Of a stretch of 64,000 nucleotides of DNA, positions 13,619-25,251 are shown one piece after another. The notes under the pieces were generated by a model. The model was not told the DNA's origin. It worked only from the letters and a program-made list of their open reading frames with translations, and ran no database searches. The DNA comes from Chinchilla lanigera (lineage: Eukaryota; Chordata; Mammalia; Rodentia; Chinchillidae), in NCBI RefSeq assembly GCF_000276665.1, contig NW_004955425.1:25261844-25325843 (forward strand), in the 5' to 3' direction. The position numbers were made by a program, and so were the translations under genes. Numbering within the stretch: position 1 is the first letter of the stretch; each line of letters begins with the position of its first letter.

Positions 13619-14044
13619 TTTTACTATTTGCCATAATGAAATCTTTGCCTCATGCTGATCGTTGGATCAACTTGATTGTGCTGCCCTTTTTTTTTTTTTT
13701 TAATTTTAGGAGCAGTTGCTGCTTGATAGTTTGAGTTTCTTTCATCTTAAATTTGATATAAACTTAGGAAAGTATTTTAAAGTAGTTGTATAGCAGAATA
13801 TACCTATTACTACTTAAATATTAAGCTTTCAAATATGAGTTATATGAAGACATGGTTTGTGAGTCAGTTTAATCAAACATAATATTAGAAAAATGTCTTA
13901 ATACTGTGGGACCTTTTTATATTTGTCTACTTTATAAGTTATTGCCATGTAAACTTAGCTTTATGTTTTACTTTTTTTGATTATTTTTTTCTTTTTATTA
14001 TTATTTTAAAGAGTAAAAGAAGGATAACATAGTAATAGGGGGGA

Positions 14045-14450
14045 TTACCGAACTACAGACAAAGTGGTAGGAGATTATCAATGGTTGTTTTACTGTTGTT
14101 TTATTGTTATCTACAAGATAGTTTCTCAGGAAAACAAATAGACAAATAATAGTGAGTTACAGACAAAAGTGGTAGGTTATTATCAGTGGTTGTTGTACTA
14201 TACTTTGGTATCTTCAAAGTGGTTTCTAAAGAAAATAGAGCTATACATGAGTGACCAATTGAATATTCATTGACTATTCTCATTGGTTGTTGTAGGAAAC
14301 ACATAGTAATAAACATACATCCATTTACGAAATAGCATAGGAACAATACAAACATTACAGAATTATGGACACATTAGTAGGAAAATATCAATGGCTGCTG
14401 TAATATATGGTGGTATCTTCAAAGTGGTTTCTCAGGAAGACAGAGATACT
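14045..14450. repeat. Unclassified repeat, three units
   Basis: Units begin near 14055, 14159 and 14353. Shared blocks are GTGGTAGGA, TTATCARTGGTTGTT, GGTATCTTCAAAGTGGTTTC and TCAGGAAGACAGA-type ends. Spacing is irregular, so it is not a simple satellite. Confidence 0.65.
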
Positions 14451-14757
14451 CAAGAAAGATCTAACAAGTAGTTACAGCCTAAGGGTTGTGAAAAATAGCA
14501 GATTACCTCCTCACCAGTGACTCCTCTCACTGAGGTGTGATGGCTAGAAGGATTGAAAAGAAGGACCGAGAGACTTGCACCTCTGTCTAGCAACAGGCTG
14601 TTTTCTTTTTTCTCTATACTCACGATTACCGGGGCTCCTCCATAGAGATGACAGTCTGGCCAGAGGGAGAAGGTAGAGTATGCCCTGGGCCCCCTCATTC
14701 CTGTTAGACTAGCTGATAGGATGGGTCCGAGCTCTGGGTCCTCCGCTTCAGAGGTTA
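14450..14757 (-). pseudogene. Class I endogenous retrovirus protease fragment
   Basis: A minus-strand frame open for 82 codons (14450-14698) reads like a gammaretrovirus-type aspartic protease: LLLDRGASLSVL at the catalytic position, then VRGVTGEEV and YFSQPLGC, which correspond to the flap and following strand. The catalytic triad normally reads D-T/S-G; here it is D-R-G, so the enzyme would be inactive. The fragment ends at TAA/TAG near 14450 and no further pol is attached. Confidence 0.72.
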
Positions 14758-15039
14758 GCTTTATATTTTAATCTAGTTTAATTGGCAAATGTTTAAGAAT
14801 GCAAATACAACTTTTTAAACTATAAGTTTTAGTGTATACTTGATACAGGTAATTTAATAAGTGTTATTGAAGCCACTTATCCATTAACTGTATCATATCA
14901 TGACAGAGGACAAAAGACAAAATGTAATTTTTTTCTACTTGCATTCAGGAGCTTTGCATTGTGAGGGAATGGCAAATTAGTTGCTGCCAGAATAGCCAGA
15001 GCTCCCTACTTTCAGATAAGGTGTAGAAAAATCAATACA

Positions 15040-15205
15040 TAATAAATATATGAATAGTTACTTTGTACCATCAATCATATCAGAAGCATAAATTTAAACC
15101 TCAGTGATAAATACCCAATACACCCACCAAAATACTTTACAAATAGCTTAATACCAAGTGTTGATGAGAATGTGAAACAACAGGTAATAGTATGCACTGC
15201 TGCAG
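15040..15205 (+). mobile_element. LINE-1 late ORF2 piece, left of the solo LTR
   Basis: CCTCAGTGATAAATACCCAA, then ATACCAAGTGTTGATGAGAA and GCACTGCTG. It continues at 15662. Confidence 0.65.
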
Positions 15206-15661
15206 TTGCAGAAAACAGACAAAACAAGGGAAGAGACTGCATGAGGTTTAGGAGGCAGTTTATCACACAGGTGGGCTTCTGACTAGGATCTCCTGAACAG
15301 TCAGTGCCCCACCTACCTGGTGGGGTTTCAGGGCTTTATAGGGAAAGTAAGCAGGGAGGTACAAAGGTAGATTTGGTACATTGTGATTGGAAGGTTGGGT
15401 GACATCATGCGTGCTAGGGGTATTTAAACATCTCAAGTTACACTGCAGGGTCATTTGTTAAATAGGCATGAGTTACACAAAGGAAGAAGTTTCCCCTTAT
15501 ATTTGAAGTTACGTTGCAAGCTCATCAGTTACAAAGGCAGGAAAGACAGGGGTTTACACAAAGGGAGAAGTGTTCTGTTATCAGGCTTGCCGGACATGTC
15601 CACTTGGTCTTGGCAGGCATCCTAGATAGGCTTTTATTTAAAATTTTAATTTCCCCTTAAC
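15206..15661 (-). mobile_element. Class I (gamma-like) endogenous retrovirus solo LTR
   Basis: On the minus strand it shows a U3-R-U5 layout: a direct repeat in U3 (plus-strand 15431-15490 and 15501-15571), a CCAATCACA box near 15390, a TATA-like CCCTATAAAGCCC near 15335, then GATAAACTGCCTCC and a T-rich U5 ending near CTGCA. LINE-1 text is present on both sides (15040-15205 and 15662-15790), so it is a solo LTR inside an L1. The outer ends are set to within a few bases; a target duplication was not found. Confidence 0.68.
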
Positions 15662-15790
15662 TGATAGAAGTTCTAAATTTTGCAAATGCATTGGAAAACA
15701 ACTTGGCAACAATACTTACTAAGACATCTGATCCTATCAAATCAGTGTTGAAAATTTGAAGATCCCCAAAACGTTGTCATAGTTTCATTC
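15662..15790 (+). mobile_element. LINE-1 piece, right of the solo LTR
   Basis: CATTGGAAAACAACTTGGCA is the text that follows the CACTGCTG block in L1. Confidence 0.55.
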
Positions 15791-15801
15791 TTTTAGATTA
15801 A

Positions 15802-15840
15802 GTCATTCATTCATTCATTCATTCATTCGTTCATTCATTC
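15802..15840. repeat. ATTC tetranucleotide microsatellite
   Basis: About nine ATTC units, one with an ATTCG interruption, at the tail end of the adjacent SINE. Confidence 0.9.
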
Positions 15841-15975
15841 ATTGAGACAAGGTCTCACTATGTAGTGCAGGCTGGTCTTCAGTTCACTTACGTAGCCCTA
15901 GCTGGCCTCACAGCGATCTTCCTGCCTCAGCCTTCTGAGTGCTAGGATTATAGGTATGCACCACCACACCCAGTG
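15841..15975 (-). mobile_element. B1-like SINE in LINE-1
   Basis: Minus-strand copy (GAGACAAGGTCTCACTATGT to CACCACACCCAG). GATTAAGTC occurs on both sides (15796-15804 and 15975-15983) as a target duplication; the tail has become the ATTC microsatellite. Confidence 0.85.
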
Positions 15976-17309
15976 ATTAAGTCTTGTATATTGTAGAGAA
16001 TAGAGTTCAGCCTATGTTCCAAAACAAGAAAGTTTAGAATATGCTATCTGTGAAGAAAGCTAGAACTGAAGACTTAACTTTTGAGCACTCTTACTGGTAA
16101 TAAATTGTTACTCTCTAATTGTCTGCTTACAGCTACAATTAATAAATGTTAATTTTATCCCTTATTCTCTTTTTCATGGTTTTGTTTATTCTTAACTTTT
16201 GCTTTCCCTTGCTACCCTAGTTTCTGTGTCCTTGGTTTGTCATGGCTTATTTCTCTTTTTTTTCTTCTTTTCAGCTTCAGCTTTTTCTATGCTCTAATCT
16301 TTGGACATTTCCCCAAATAAAAAAGAAATCTGCCTTTTCCTGTCATTACTATAAATTGGCCAGCATCAATTCAGTTCTAATTAACTATGTAATTATTTGT
16401 GTTGCAAAAAATGGGGTTGAGATACAAGTATATGTACAAGTATAATGTCCTAAAAAATTTTTTATAATTTTGTATAGCATTTGCTCAGTGTGCATATTTT
16501 TATAATGATTAATCAAATATTTGCCACCAATAGTTTAGTTGACCTTTACTAGATTTCCAGCTTATTTCTCTATCCTTTGGCAGTATAATTTCCTTGTATC
16601 ATGTTTCTTTATATAAGAAAAATATAAGGTAAACAAATCCAGTTGGTGTGGAGTTAAGTAACCAGTACATATTATTATAATAAAACATATTAAAGAAAAT
16701 GAGATGTAGGCAAAAGTCATTTTTGTATTATATCTTAAAATTGTATATATATTTTTACTTAATCAGATGGGAAGATTTCTGACAATCAGAGGGACAGATG
16801 GGATTCTGTGTTTTCTGTGTTTGATGTTGAAAAGTAATGATGGGTGGCATGGCTTATACATATTGACAGCAATGGGAACTGTTTGCTAATTTTACTTGCC
16901 AAGTATATCGGACGTTAGCTGGGAAGAATGTTTCTTAAACAAAATCAACATTAAACCACTTCTTTTCATCAGATATCTTTTTAGTAATAAAACCTAAAAA
17001 GTACTTTGCTTGTATTGTCTTTATTGCCCGATAAATATGCTTGGTTTGTTTTATGTTGAAAGATGAAAGGCAACATTGGGGTAGGAATAAGAATACGTGG
17101 TGAAGTAAGCAATTGTCCTTTATGTTAATATTATCCTGTTTGAAAGAATGGATCATTTTTCAGTCATATAGGAAGTCTGTATACTTAGGAGATAAGATGA
17201 TGTAAGTGATAGGAGTGCTTATGTTACTGTTCAGTTCCTAGCCCTTTGTTCTTTTCTGTAGTACCCTTCTGATCTATTGAGGGATAGAAGAAATAATTAG
17301 ATACACGGA

Positions 17310-17430
17310 TGTGTTGTTTAATTTTCACAGAAGCCTTTAATGAAGGTGTTGTTTCCATTTTATATATAAATGAAATTTAATGGATTAAAGAAAATTCATC
17401 TGTAAATTGTAACATGATTCTAAAGTTAAT
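17310..17430 (+). mobile_element. Possible MIR remnant
   Basis: TTTAATTTTCACAGAAGCCT followed by TGTTTCCATTTTATATATAA resembles the MIR core; the 3' half is barely recognisable. Confidence 0.35.
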
Positions 17431-17659
17431 GTTCTAAAATGTTTGGGATATCCCCCTTCTCTTCATTCATTTCTGCTTTTTTCATGGTGAAAACAAAAAT
17501 ATTAATCATTCTTCAACCCTATAAAAATAAATATTTTCATGTAGAGTTTACAATTCCTGTCAGTTTTTAAAACTATCCCTACAAATTACTTTCTTACATA
17601 CATTTTACTGGCCTCTCCTACCCTAACTTTTTAAAGTAGGATTTTCTTACATTACCAAT

Positions 17660-18110
17660 TTTTGATCCCAGGCTGGGTTCTTTGTCCCTTTCAGAATCAC
17701 GGAGCTACTAGCAAAATTGAACATTGAAGGAAGATTTATTCTTGGCTATAGAATAGGGAGAGTCAGGGAGAAATGACTTAACAAATCAACTTCCCACCCA
17801 AGGGATAGAGACTGATTTAAGGATAAGGGATAAAAAGGAGATGACTGTAGTTAATAAGTAGAAAGATTATTCATGAGTTTCTCCTGGGAGGGAGTTGGGT
17901 TCATCCAGAAGATGGAGGCTTACCTTCCCATAGTCCCCCTATAGGCCAATTGTAGTCTTATGTGGGAATTGGGCCAGGCCAAGATGGCACTTATGGGCAA
18001 GAGTTTTACTAGAGCAATGAATTACATAGTTAATGAGGCCCAGGGTGAATAGCAGGTCAGTATGGCATTCTGTGTGGATGAAATTAGTCCTGTACTACAT
18101 CAGAGCCACT
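17660..18110 (-). mobile_element. Endogenous retrovirus LTR fragment
   Basis: On the minus strand: AAGAATAAATCTTCC (poly(A) signal), then CAATTTTGCTAGTAGCTCCG and AAAGGGACAAAGAACCCAGC, as in the R-U5 part of class I or II LTRs. Upstream, a purine-poor GTGGGAAGTTGATTTG stretch could be U3. There are no clear LTR ends, so class and limits are tentative. Confidence 0.5.
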
Positions 18111-18295
18111 TCCTGGATGGCTGAGTGGATAGCTTAGCAAGTGTCTTGTCAGAAAGTGAACACTGGTGAGCAAAAAGCGTTGTTTCTTGGGATTTGAGTA
18201 GGGGAAAAACTGTAAAACTATCTTCAGTCCTATAATGCAATTACTCTTCATGTTGGTATAGTTCCTTACTCTGTGTACATTTTTCCCAAAACACT

Positions 18296-20650
18296 TTAGG
18301 AATGGAAGGCAGATTTGGGAAAGATGGCAGACTAGGAAGCACCAGGAATCCCTCTCAGAACCCAGAAAACTGGCAGAATCTTTGCAGGCAGCTGTACCTG
18401 TGTTCCTGGAGCAACCTGCACACATTTTTTGGGAGCCAGGTTGAGCACAAGGTACTCTACCCTCCAAATACAATGATATCTTGGTACTCGTTCATTGTTT
18501 TTGGCAGGCACAACTACTAAAACAGTGAGTCAAAATGTAACAAGTAGCAAACAGGAAAAATTTCAGAACAGTTGAATACCAAGGAATGACTATTGGGGAT
18601 CTGTTTTTGATCACCAGAGGTTCAGACCCAGAGGTGGCAACCACTGTTGCTACATCTTCCTATTCCTTTGTGGCAAGCCCCTCTCCTTCCAAGTGGAGTA
18701 ATTTCTAGTGTCCTTTCTTCATATTTCATTTTTCTCTTTTTTCCCTCTGGGAGCCAGAAATTAAAGATTAAAACATTTAAAAATAAGTGCACATATGGGA
18801 GAAATAAGAAAGTAACTGTGCATGTGCAAAGACAGGCCTAGAAAAGGCTTAGAAAAGACCCAAGAAGACCTCACTTTTATATCTTAAGCTGCTTCTTGAG
18901 AGGCCATCCTGTAACCATAAAACACCCAAGATGACTGTTGTTATATGTTGCAAACGTACACTAAAACATTTTTTTAACCTTACACAATAAAAAAAAACTA
19001 AACCCTTCAGAAGGAGGAATATCTAGTTTCCATACTTGCTGTGAGATTACCATAAGGTGAAGAAAGGGATAAAGGAAGAAAATGAATATCCAATGAAAAT
19101 ATTTCTCACATTTGATGAATGGTTTTAATGTAAACATTCAAAAAATTTAGTGGACTCCAAAGAAGATAAACTTGAAGTTGTACACATTATAATACAATTT
19201 GTAAGAAACAGAATCCTGTTGCAACTAGAAAGAAACAACTCATTACATACAGAGGATCCTTAATGTGGTTATCATATTTTTCATCAAAAACTTTGGAGTC
19301 CAGGAGGCAGTGGGCTGATATATTCTAAATACTAAAAGAAAAAGAGGCTGTCCACTAAGAATTCTGTACATGGCAGAAATGTCCTTCAGAAGTGATGGAG
19401 AAATTAAGATATGCACAGACAAAGAAAAGCTGAGAGATTTTATTATCACTTGACCCACATTGTAAGAAATACAAGAAACCCGCAAGGTGACATGTAAGCA
19501 AATTAGACAGTAACTCAAAAGTATGAAGAAATCAAAGGCTCTGTAAAGGTAAATACATGGACAGTTAAAAACTATTAGCATTGTAATAACAGTTTGTCTT
19601 TCTACTTTTTTTCTACATGATTTAAGGGACCACTATATATATTAAAAAACATTTAGATTAAGTGCTAGTAATATTGCAACTGTGCTTTTAAGTCCATGTG
19701 TTATTTTCTGTGTTAGAGACTAATGCACTTAAAAGAATTATTAGTTTATGTTTTGGTGCACTCTGTATGTCTATCTAATATTAGGCAGCAATTGAAAGGT
19801 CTAGAGGCAGGTGCAAAGGAGCAGTTTTTGTATGTTGTTGATATAAAGCTGAATTCTAAATAGAGTATTAAGACATTGGGATGTTAACTGTAAATCTGTA
19901 TGTCAACCACAAAGAAAATAGCTATAGAAAAAAGAAAAACAAAACTGGGAACTAAGGATATAGGTAGTTCCATGGTAGAGCAACCTCCTAGAGTGCACAG
20001 GCCCTAGGTTCAATCCATTGTACCTCAAAAGAGAAAGAAAAGAAAAGAAGGAAATACAAAGAACAGAGTACACAAAAGAAAGTAAGAAAAATTAAAATAC
20101 CACAAAAGTCACATATTGAAGACTAATGCAGGGAATGTATAAAAATACAGTAAGACATTAATAAACCAATAGCAAAATGAGAAATCCTCCATTAATACTT
20201 TCATTGTAAATTAATCCAACTTTTCCATTGAAAGAGATTGACAGTGAATAAAAACATATGATTCAACTATGTGTTATAAAAACACTCATTTCAAATGTAG
20301 AAACAAACAGATTGAAAGTGAAACAACAGGAAAAAATTCACTCAAATAATAACTAAAAAAGAAGCAGCTATTCAAATATCAAACAAAATGCAGTTTAAAT
20401 CAGAAAAGTTCAGAAGAGATAAAAAGACAGTGTTTTAATAAAAAGGTTTACTATAGCAAGAACATAGAGCAATTACACACATAACATACCTGATGACAGA
20501 CCATCAAATATATATGATGTAAAAACTAAATTGAAGGGAGAAAAACACAGTTCTTCATTAATAATTGGATGCAGTAGTAGACCGACCAGACATAAATAAG
20601 AAACCAATTAGATCTAATATACATAACAAGCAATAGCATGCACATTCTTC
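18296..20650 (+). mobile_element. Old LINE-1, 5' region to early ORF2, with deletions
   Basis: Starts with the L1 5' UTR-like AAGATGGCAGACTAGGAAGC. Later it has AGAATTCTGTACATGGCAGA and GACCCACATTGTAAGAAATA, and near 20540 AATTGAAGGGAGAAAAACAC leading to CACATTCTTCCAAGTACACA, as in the endonuclease-coding start of ORF2. Many deletions; an ID SINE sits inside at 19945. Confidence 0.6.
19945..20060 (+). mobile_element. ID SINE in LINE-1
   Basis: AGTTCCATGGTAGAGCAACC, GGCCCTAGGTTCAATCC and an A/G-rich tail. Confidence 0.65.
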
Positions 20651-21684
20651 CAAGTACACATCAGACATAGGACAGAGAAGAAAATTAAGCCCAGAGAGGG
20701 TAATAACTGACTGGTCTCATTATCTAGTTGCTATAGTGATATAAGTGCCTGTCTTTTCACTCATACCCTTGTATTTTTTTCTGCCATAGAGTTGGTGTCA
20801 TCTTTTGAGATCCATAAATATTGTAAAGGCAAAATAAATTTTAATATTGACAAGCATGAAATTGTCATGTTTGATTATTGTCTCTCCAGTTATATTGACT
20901 TAGACAAGAATAAAATTGTTGCTGCTGTAGTTTATTGTATCTTAAATTACATTCCTATTGATTATGTTGCTTTCTTGGCTACAGTGTCATGCTTCCAGTA
21001 TGGTTTGCTTTGAGATAATGTTGAAAGTAGCTGTCTGTGTAGGTGCACACAACACAGCACGCTTGTTTGATTTTGTTAAAGGTTTCAGAGTTCAATTTCA
21101 GAAAAATCCTCCGTAGCTCTTGATATTTAATCATGTATTTTTCTCTTTCCATAATTAAAATGGGAACAGTGTACTTGGGGCAGGAGAGGGAAGAATGGGG
21201 AACTGTCACTATAATAACAGATAATTTTTGACAGTGAGGTAGTTTCTCACTTTTTTTGCTGTTTCTTGCTAGAGATTGTTATTCAGAAAAAAATCAATTT
21301 TTCAAAGGGAAGGTATTATTTAAAAATATTTTAAAACTTCAAAAAGTTTTTCTCATTTTATACCACTTCTTTTGGGATATAGAAGGCTAATGAACAGATG
21401 ATGCAAAATGATGCATATATCTTTTATATGATTGAGCCATGAGACTTAGTTGTGACTTTAAGTTTTCTTTTTGAATTAGTTTTTAGGAATTTCTTCTACT
21501 TTATTCTTAACTTTTCGAGCTGTATGACTTAATTTATAATACTTTTACATGTTCTTAATCAACAAGGTACACAGAATAATATGTACAGGAAATAGTTCAA
21601 AGGTTACTATTGTACTTCCACCAATAGTAACCCTTATTCAGCTTTCCAAGTATACCATTTGAAAATACTGCTGACTCCCTCTAC

Positions 21685-21762
21685 TGGCCAAACGATCCTT
21701 TTCTTCTCTCCCCTCCCTTCCTCCTGTCTTTCCTCCCTCCCCTTCCCTTCCTTTCTTCATTT
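21685..21762. repeat. CT-rich tract
   Basis: Polypyrimidine CCTTCC/CCCTCC repeats with no recognisable element. Confidence 0.75.
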
Positions 21763-22091
21763 TTTAAAATGGAAAGCAGTATTTTAATACACTCACTGTT
21801 GTGGTATTTAGAAGTAAACTATATTCTGTAGCATGCTGTCAGTGTTTTGTTGAACCAAAATGATATTTCATGTTTATGCAAAACATGTTTGGAAACCTAC
21901 TTACACTGGCAAATTTGGAAAATAATTTTTTTTGCAAAGCAATTTGTTTTGAGAAATCTTCAAGCAGATGTTTTGAAAATGAAAAATACTCCTGTGGTAA
22001 CTATATTTGAATTCCAGATTATGAATTTTACTAATTTGATGTTTCCAAAATACTATGTTAATAATTAGAAGTTGTGAATAAGTTCAGTTAA

Positions 22092-22176
22092 CTCCCTTCC
22101 TTCCTTCCTTCCTTTTTTCTTTCTTCCCTCCCTCTTTTTCCTCCCTCTCCTCTTCCTCTGTCCTCCTCGTCTTTCT
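22092..22176. repeat. CCTT/CCCT microsatellite
   Basis: Polypyrimidine tract of CCTT and CTTTC units just before a minus-strand SINE, of which it is probably the tail. Confidence 0.85.
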
Positions 22177-22177
22177 C

Positions 22178-22345
22178 AGTCTGGAGATTGAACCTAGAGC
22201 CTTCATATACATCCGTAGCCCTTTTTTATTTATTTTGAAACAAGGTCTTGCTAAGTTCTCTAGGCTAGGCTAGAACTTGTAGATCTTCTTGCCTCCCTAT
22301 CCCTGAGTCCTGAGATTACAGGAATATACCCCATGCTCAGCTCAA
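22178..22345 (-). mobile_element. B1+ID composite SINE
   Basis: Reading on the plus strand, an inverted ID body (AGATTGAACCTAGAGCC) is followed by an inverted 7SL monomer (GAAACAAGGTCTTGCTAAGT to CCCATGCTCAGC), so on the minus strand it is B1 then ID. Confidence 0.68.
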
Positions 22346-23003
22346 CTTGTTTCTCATAGAAGGCCTAGGGAAATTAAAAAACCAGTATGCCTTTAAAATA
22401 TTAGCCCCCAAATCTATACCAATGGGATTTTGAAAGCATGTTACAATGTTTTATAATTTATTAATAAAAAACTCATTCTACAGATTAATGGGTCTATATT
22501 CATATTGTGTTACAGTTTTCAAGAACATCTGTAATATTGTATCAGTTATGACCATAAAGTAATTTCCCCACATTTCCATTTTTACTTTGCTCCTTTCTAC
22601 CCTCAAAAAGCAGACCTTATAAAGTCAAATTGTTGCTTTCAAAGTTGACATTTTGGGAAGCTGAAATAGATGTGTTGACAATATTGTCAGTTTTCAAAAT
22701 AGTTTGATAACTTGTAAAATTTTTTTGGTGCCTATGGCAAATTTTTTTTTTTAATATTGATATCTTTGATGATAGATTTGCCTTTCAAGAGAAGTCGAAA
22801 ACAAATTCTGTGCCTTTCTTATGTGTATAAGAAGGGCATTCAGTTTAAGCTATTACTCCTTTAACACAAGATTTTCCTTAATTTTTATTTTGTGACTGTC
22901 ATTTTTGTTAAAATCTCAAATTACATTACAGCTACTAAAGTAGAATGATTAATCTTCATTATTTACATTAAATGAGAATAGAATTGGGATTCATGAGTGT
23001 TTT

Positions 23004-23115
23004 CTTTTTTTTTTTTTTTTTTTTTTTGAGACAGGGTCTCACTGTGCAGTTCAGGCTGGCCTTGAGCTTGCTGTGTGGTCCAGGCTGGCCTAGAACTTGC
23101 GGTGGATCCTCCTGC
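23004..23115 (-). mobile_element. Truncated B1-like SINE
   Basis: T-run of 23, GAGACAGGGTCTCACTGTGC, truncated before the 5' end. The target duplication CATGAGTGTTT is seen at 22992-23002 and 23116-23126. Confidence 0.87.
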
Positions 23116-24284
23116 CATGAGTGTTTCCTTTTTCCTTGAAATGATTTCTGTAATTTGTCATCAAATTAATTTAAATGAAACTTGGTAAGAGTTAGATACA
23201 CAATTAAACCAAGCCATTCATAATAAACATTCACTTATTCATTGTTTAACACTTGTTGCATAAAAAATACTGCAGTAAGGGTATTTGTTTTATAATGTTT
23301 GTTGGCTTAAAAGGGTGAAATTCAAATAATTAGAGAAGCATATAAGAAGTTCTGTAGTGAAGAAATCTTCAGTAAAGCTTTCAATGTTTACATTTTATTT
23401 CAAGACCTTTAACAGATATTAACAGTTTTGACTTGCTCTGTTTAAGATTCAGTGATGGGAGCTAGAAAATGGAGAGGACAAACTCATTTGGATTTAAGTT
23501 GCAAATTGTTGGGTTTGAGTATTTCTCAAGAAAAATACTGTTTTTAATATAAAATGTGATTGTAAATTATAGGGAATTGTATTTAAATTGATGATTCAGA
23601 TTAATTTCTGTTTAGAAATGAAAACCTCATAGGTATCTGAGATATGTAAATTCTGAAATTCTTTATATTATTCATCTGTTACAGAGAGATTCTTCCTATT
23701 TCTGACTGCAGTCTTCTGTATTTAAATATAATGAAAGAACATTACTAAACCCATAGAACAAAATGTACAAATGCTTCCCTTAGAAAGTTGGCATCATTGT
23801 CAAAAGAGATTGGAAGAAGAAACTAGAGTCATTTTAAGTGTACGACCTAGCTCAGCACTTTTGAGTCACAGTTTTATTTTGTGATTCGTATGTGCTAAAA
23901 GTTTGAATTTGAAGAAGCTGTTCCTAAGACTTCTTTTCTCCTCCTCTTTTCATTCTCCTTTTCCTTTTGCTCTTCTCTTTCTTCCTCGCCGCATCTGTCT
24001 TCTCGTTGAAGCTGGCAGTTAAGGGCAAGTTTGCTCAAGGTTTGAGATTGTCAACTTGTACCTTCAGGGCATTGTTCCTCTTTTCATGCCGCTGTTCCTA
24101 CCGCTGTTCTTTTCCCACTACTTTTTACTTTACTTTTTCATTTTTCCTTGTATTCAGAGAGCTATGATTCTTATTCTTAATACTTTTGAAGCACTCAGTG
24201 TCGGCGGGAACCAAACTTTATGGTGACCATGGTCTCTTAAGGTTCGGAGGTAACGAAGAAAGGCAGGCAGGCCATGTAAAGGAT

Positions 24285-24670
24285 TCTGTGATGTTTATAC
24301 ACAATGGAATGTAGTCCTGTGCTATAACGAAGGATAAACTGAAGTCATTTATAGGAAAATGGGTGTACCTTGAGACCATAACGTTAAGTGAAATAAATCA
24401 GACACACAAATTTAAATTTCACATGATTCTCTTTCTCTTATATGAGAAACCCAAAGTATACATAAATTAAAGTGCAAAATAAACATAGATAATAGGAAAC
24501 ACAAGATAGAGCTTTTAGAAATGTGAAGGGGATCAAGAGAAGCTGGGGAGGGGATGTACAAATAATTAAGATGTGTTATATACATGTACCAACTCCCCAC
24601 AATAATGTAATCATTATGTACTACAGACATGTACTAATAACAATTAAAATTTTTAAAAAGAAAGAAAAAA
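24285..24670 (+). mobile_element. LINE-1 3' end
   Basis: TACACAATGGAATGTAGTCC, GTTAAGTGAAATAAATCAGA and CATGTACCAACTCCCC with an A-rich tail. Nearly the same 3' UTR recurs at 56090. Confidence 0.75.
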
Positions 24671-25170
24671 ATACAAGGGATTCTGGTGCATTTTATCTCA
24701 GAATGTCCTGGTAGGTAGGCCATAAAGTAGGCATGCAAAGAACTCTTACCTTCTTTCGAACATCTGTGCTCCATATTCAGCAAGTCCTCAACTTTCACAG
24801 GTGTACTGGGTAAGACTTACTTTGTCAGATTACAGATGAGTCCAACTTATGAATGTTTTCCAAAAATAGAACATGTTGGTAGGCCTGGGACCTACTATTC
24901 TGAGATCCTTGGAGAACTCATTTTCTGTTCAGGGTTTTCCGGGTAACCTGAATTTATGTATTACAGGTTGAGGGGATAAGAGTGTAGGTGAATTTTGGTC
25001 CATGGATTATTAGTCTAGGAAGATGAGGGTACATAGGTTACTGTAAGTTCTTAGATGGCTAAGACAATCTTAGTGTGATGTAGGTAGTACTTAGTATCTC
25101 TTTGTTGGATAAAGGTAGTACAAGTGAGACTTTATTTGGAATAAGACAATTTACTTTTTTGTGTTGTTTA

Positions 25171-25251
25171 TGTTTGGGGTGCTAGGGGTTGGACTCAGGG
25201 CTTCATGCATGACAGGTAAGCACTGTACCACTGAGCTATGTCCCTAGCCCC
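25171..25251 (-). mobile_element. ID SINE
   Basis: Complement of the ID body: GTGCTAGGGGTTGGACTCAG to CTGAGCTATGTCCCTAGCCC. Confidence 0.75.

Noticed and set aside
18084..18473. 129-codon minus-strand frame
   Set aside because: It spans the junction of an LTR fragment and an old L1 5' region, with no recognisable domain or homologous frame.
23920..24290. Pyrimidine-rich block with a CG-containing stretch near 24200 as a possible promoter
   Set aside because: CpG content is too low, no core promoter elements are seen, and nothing coding follows.
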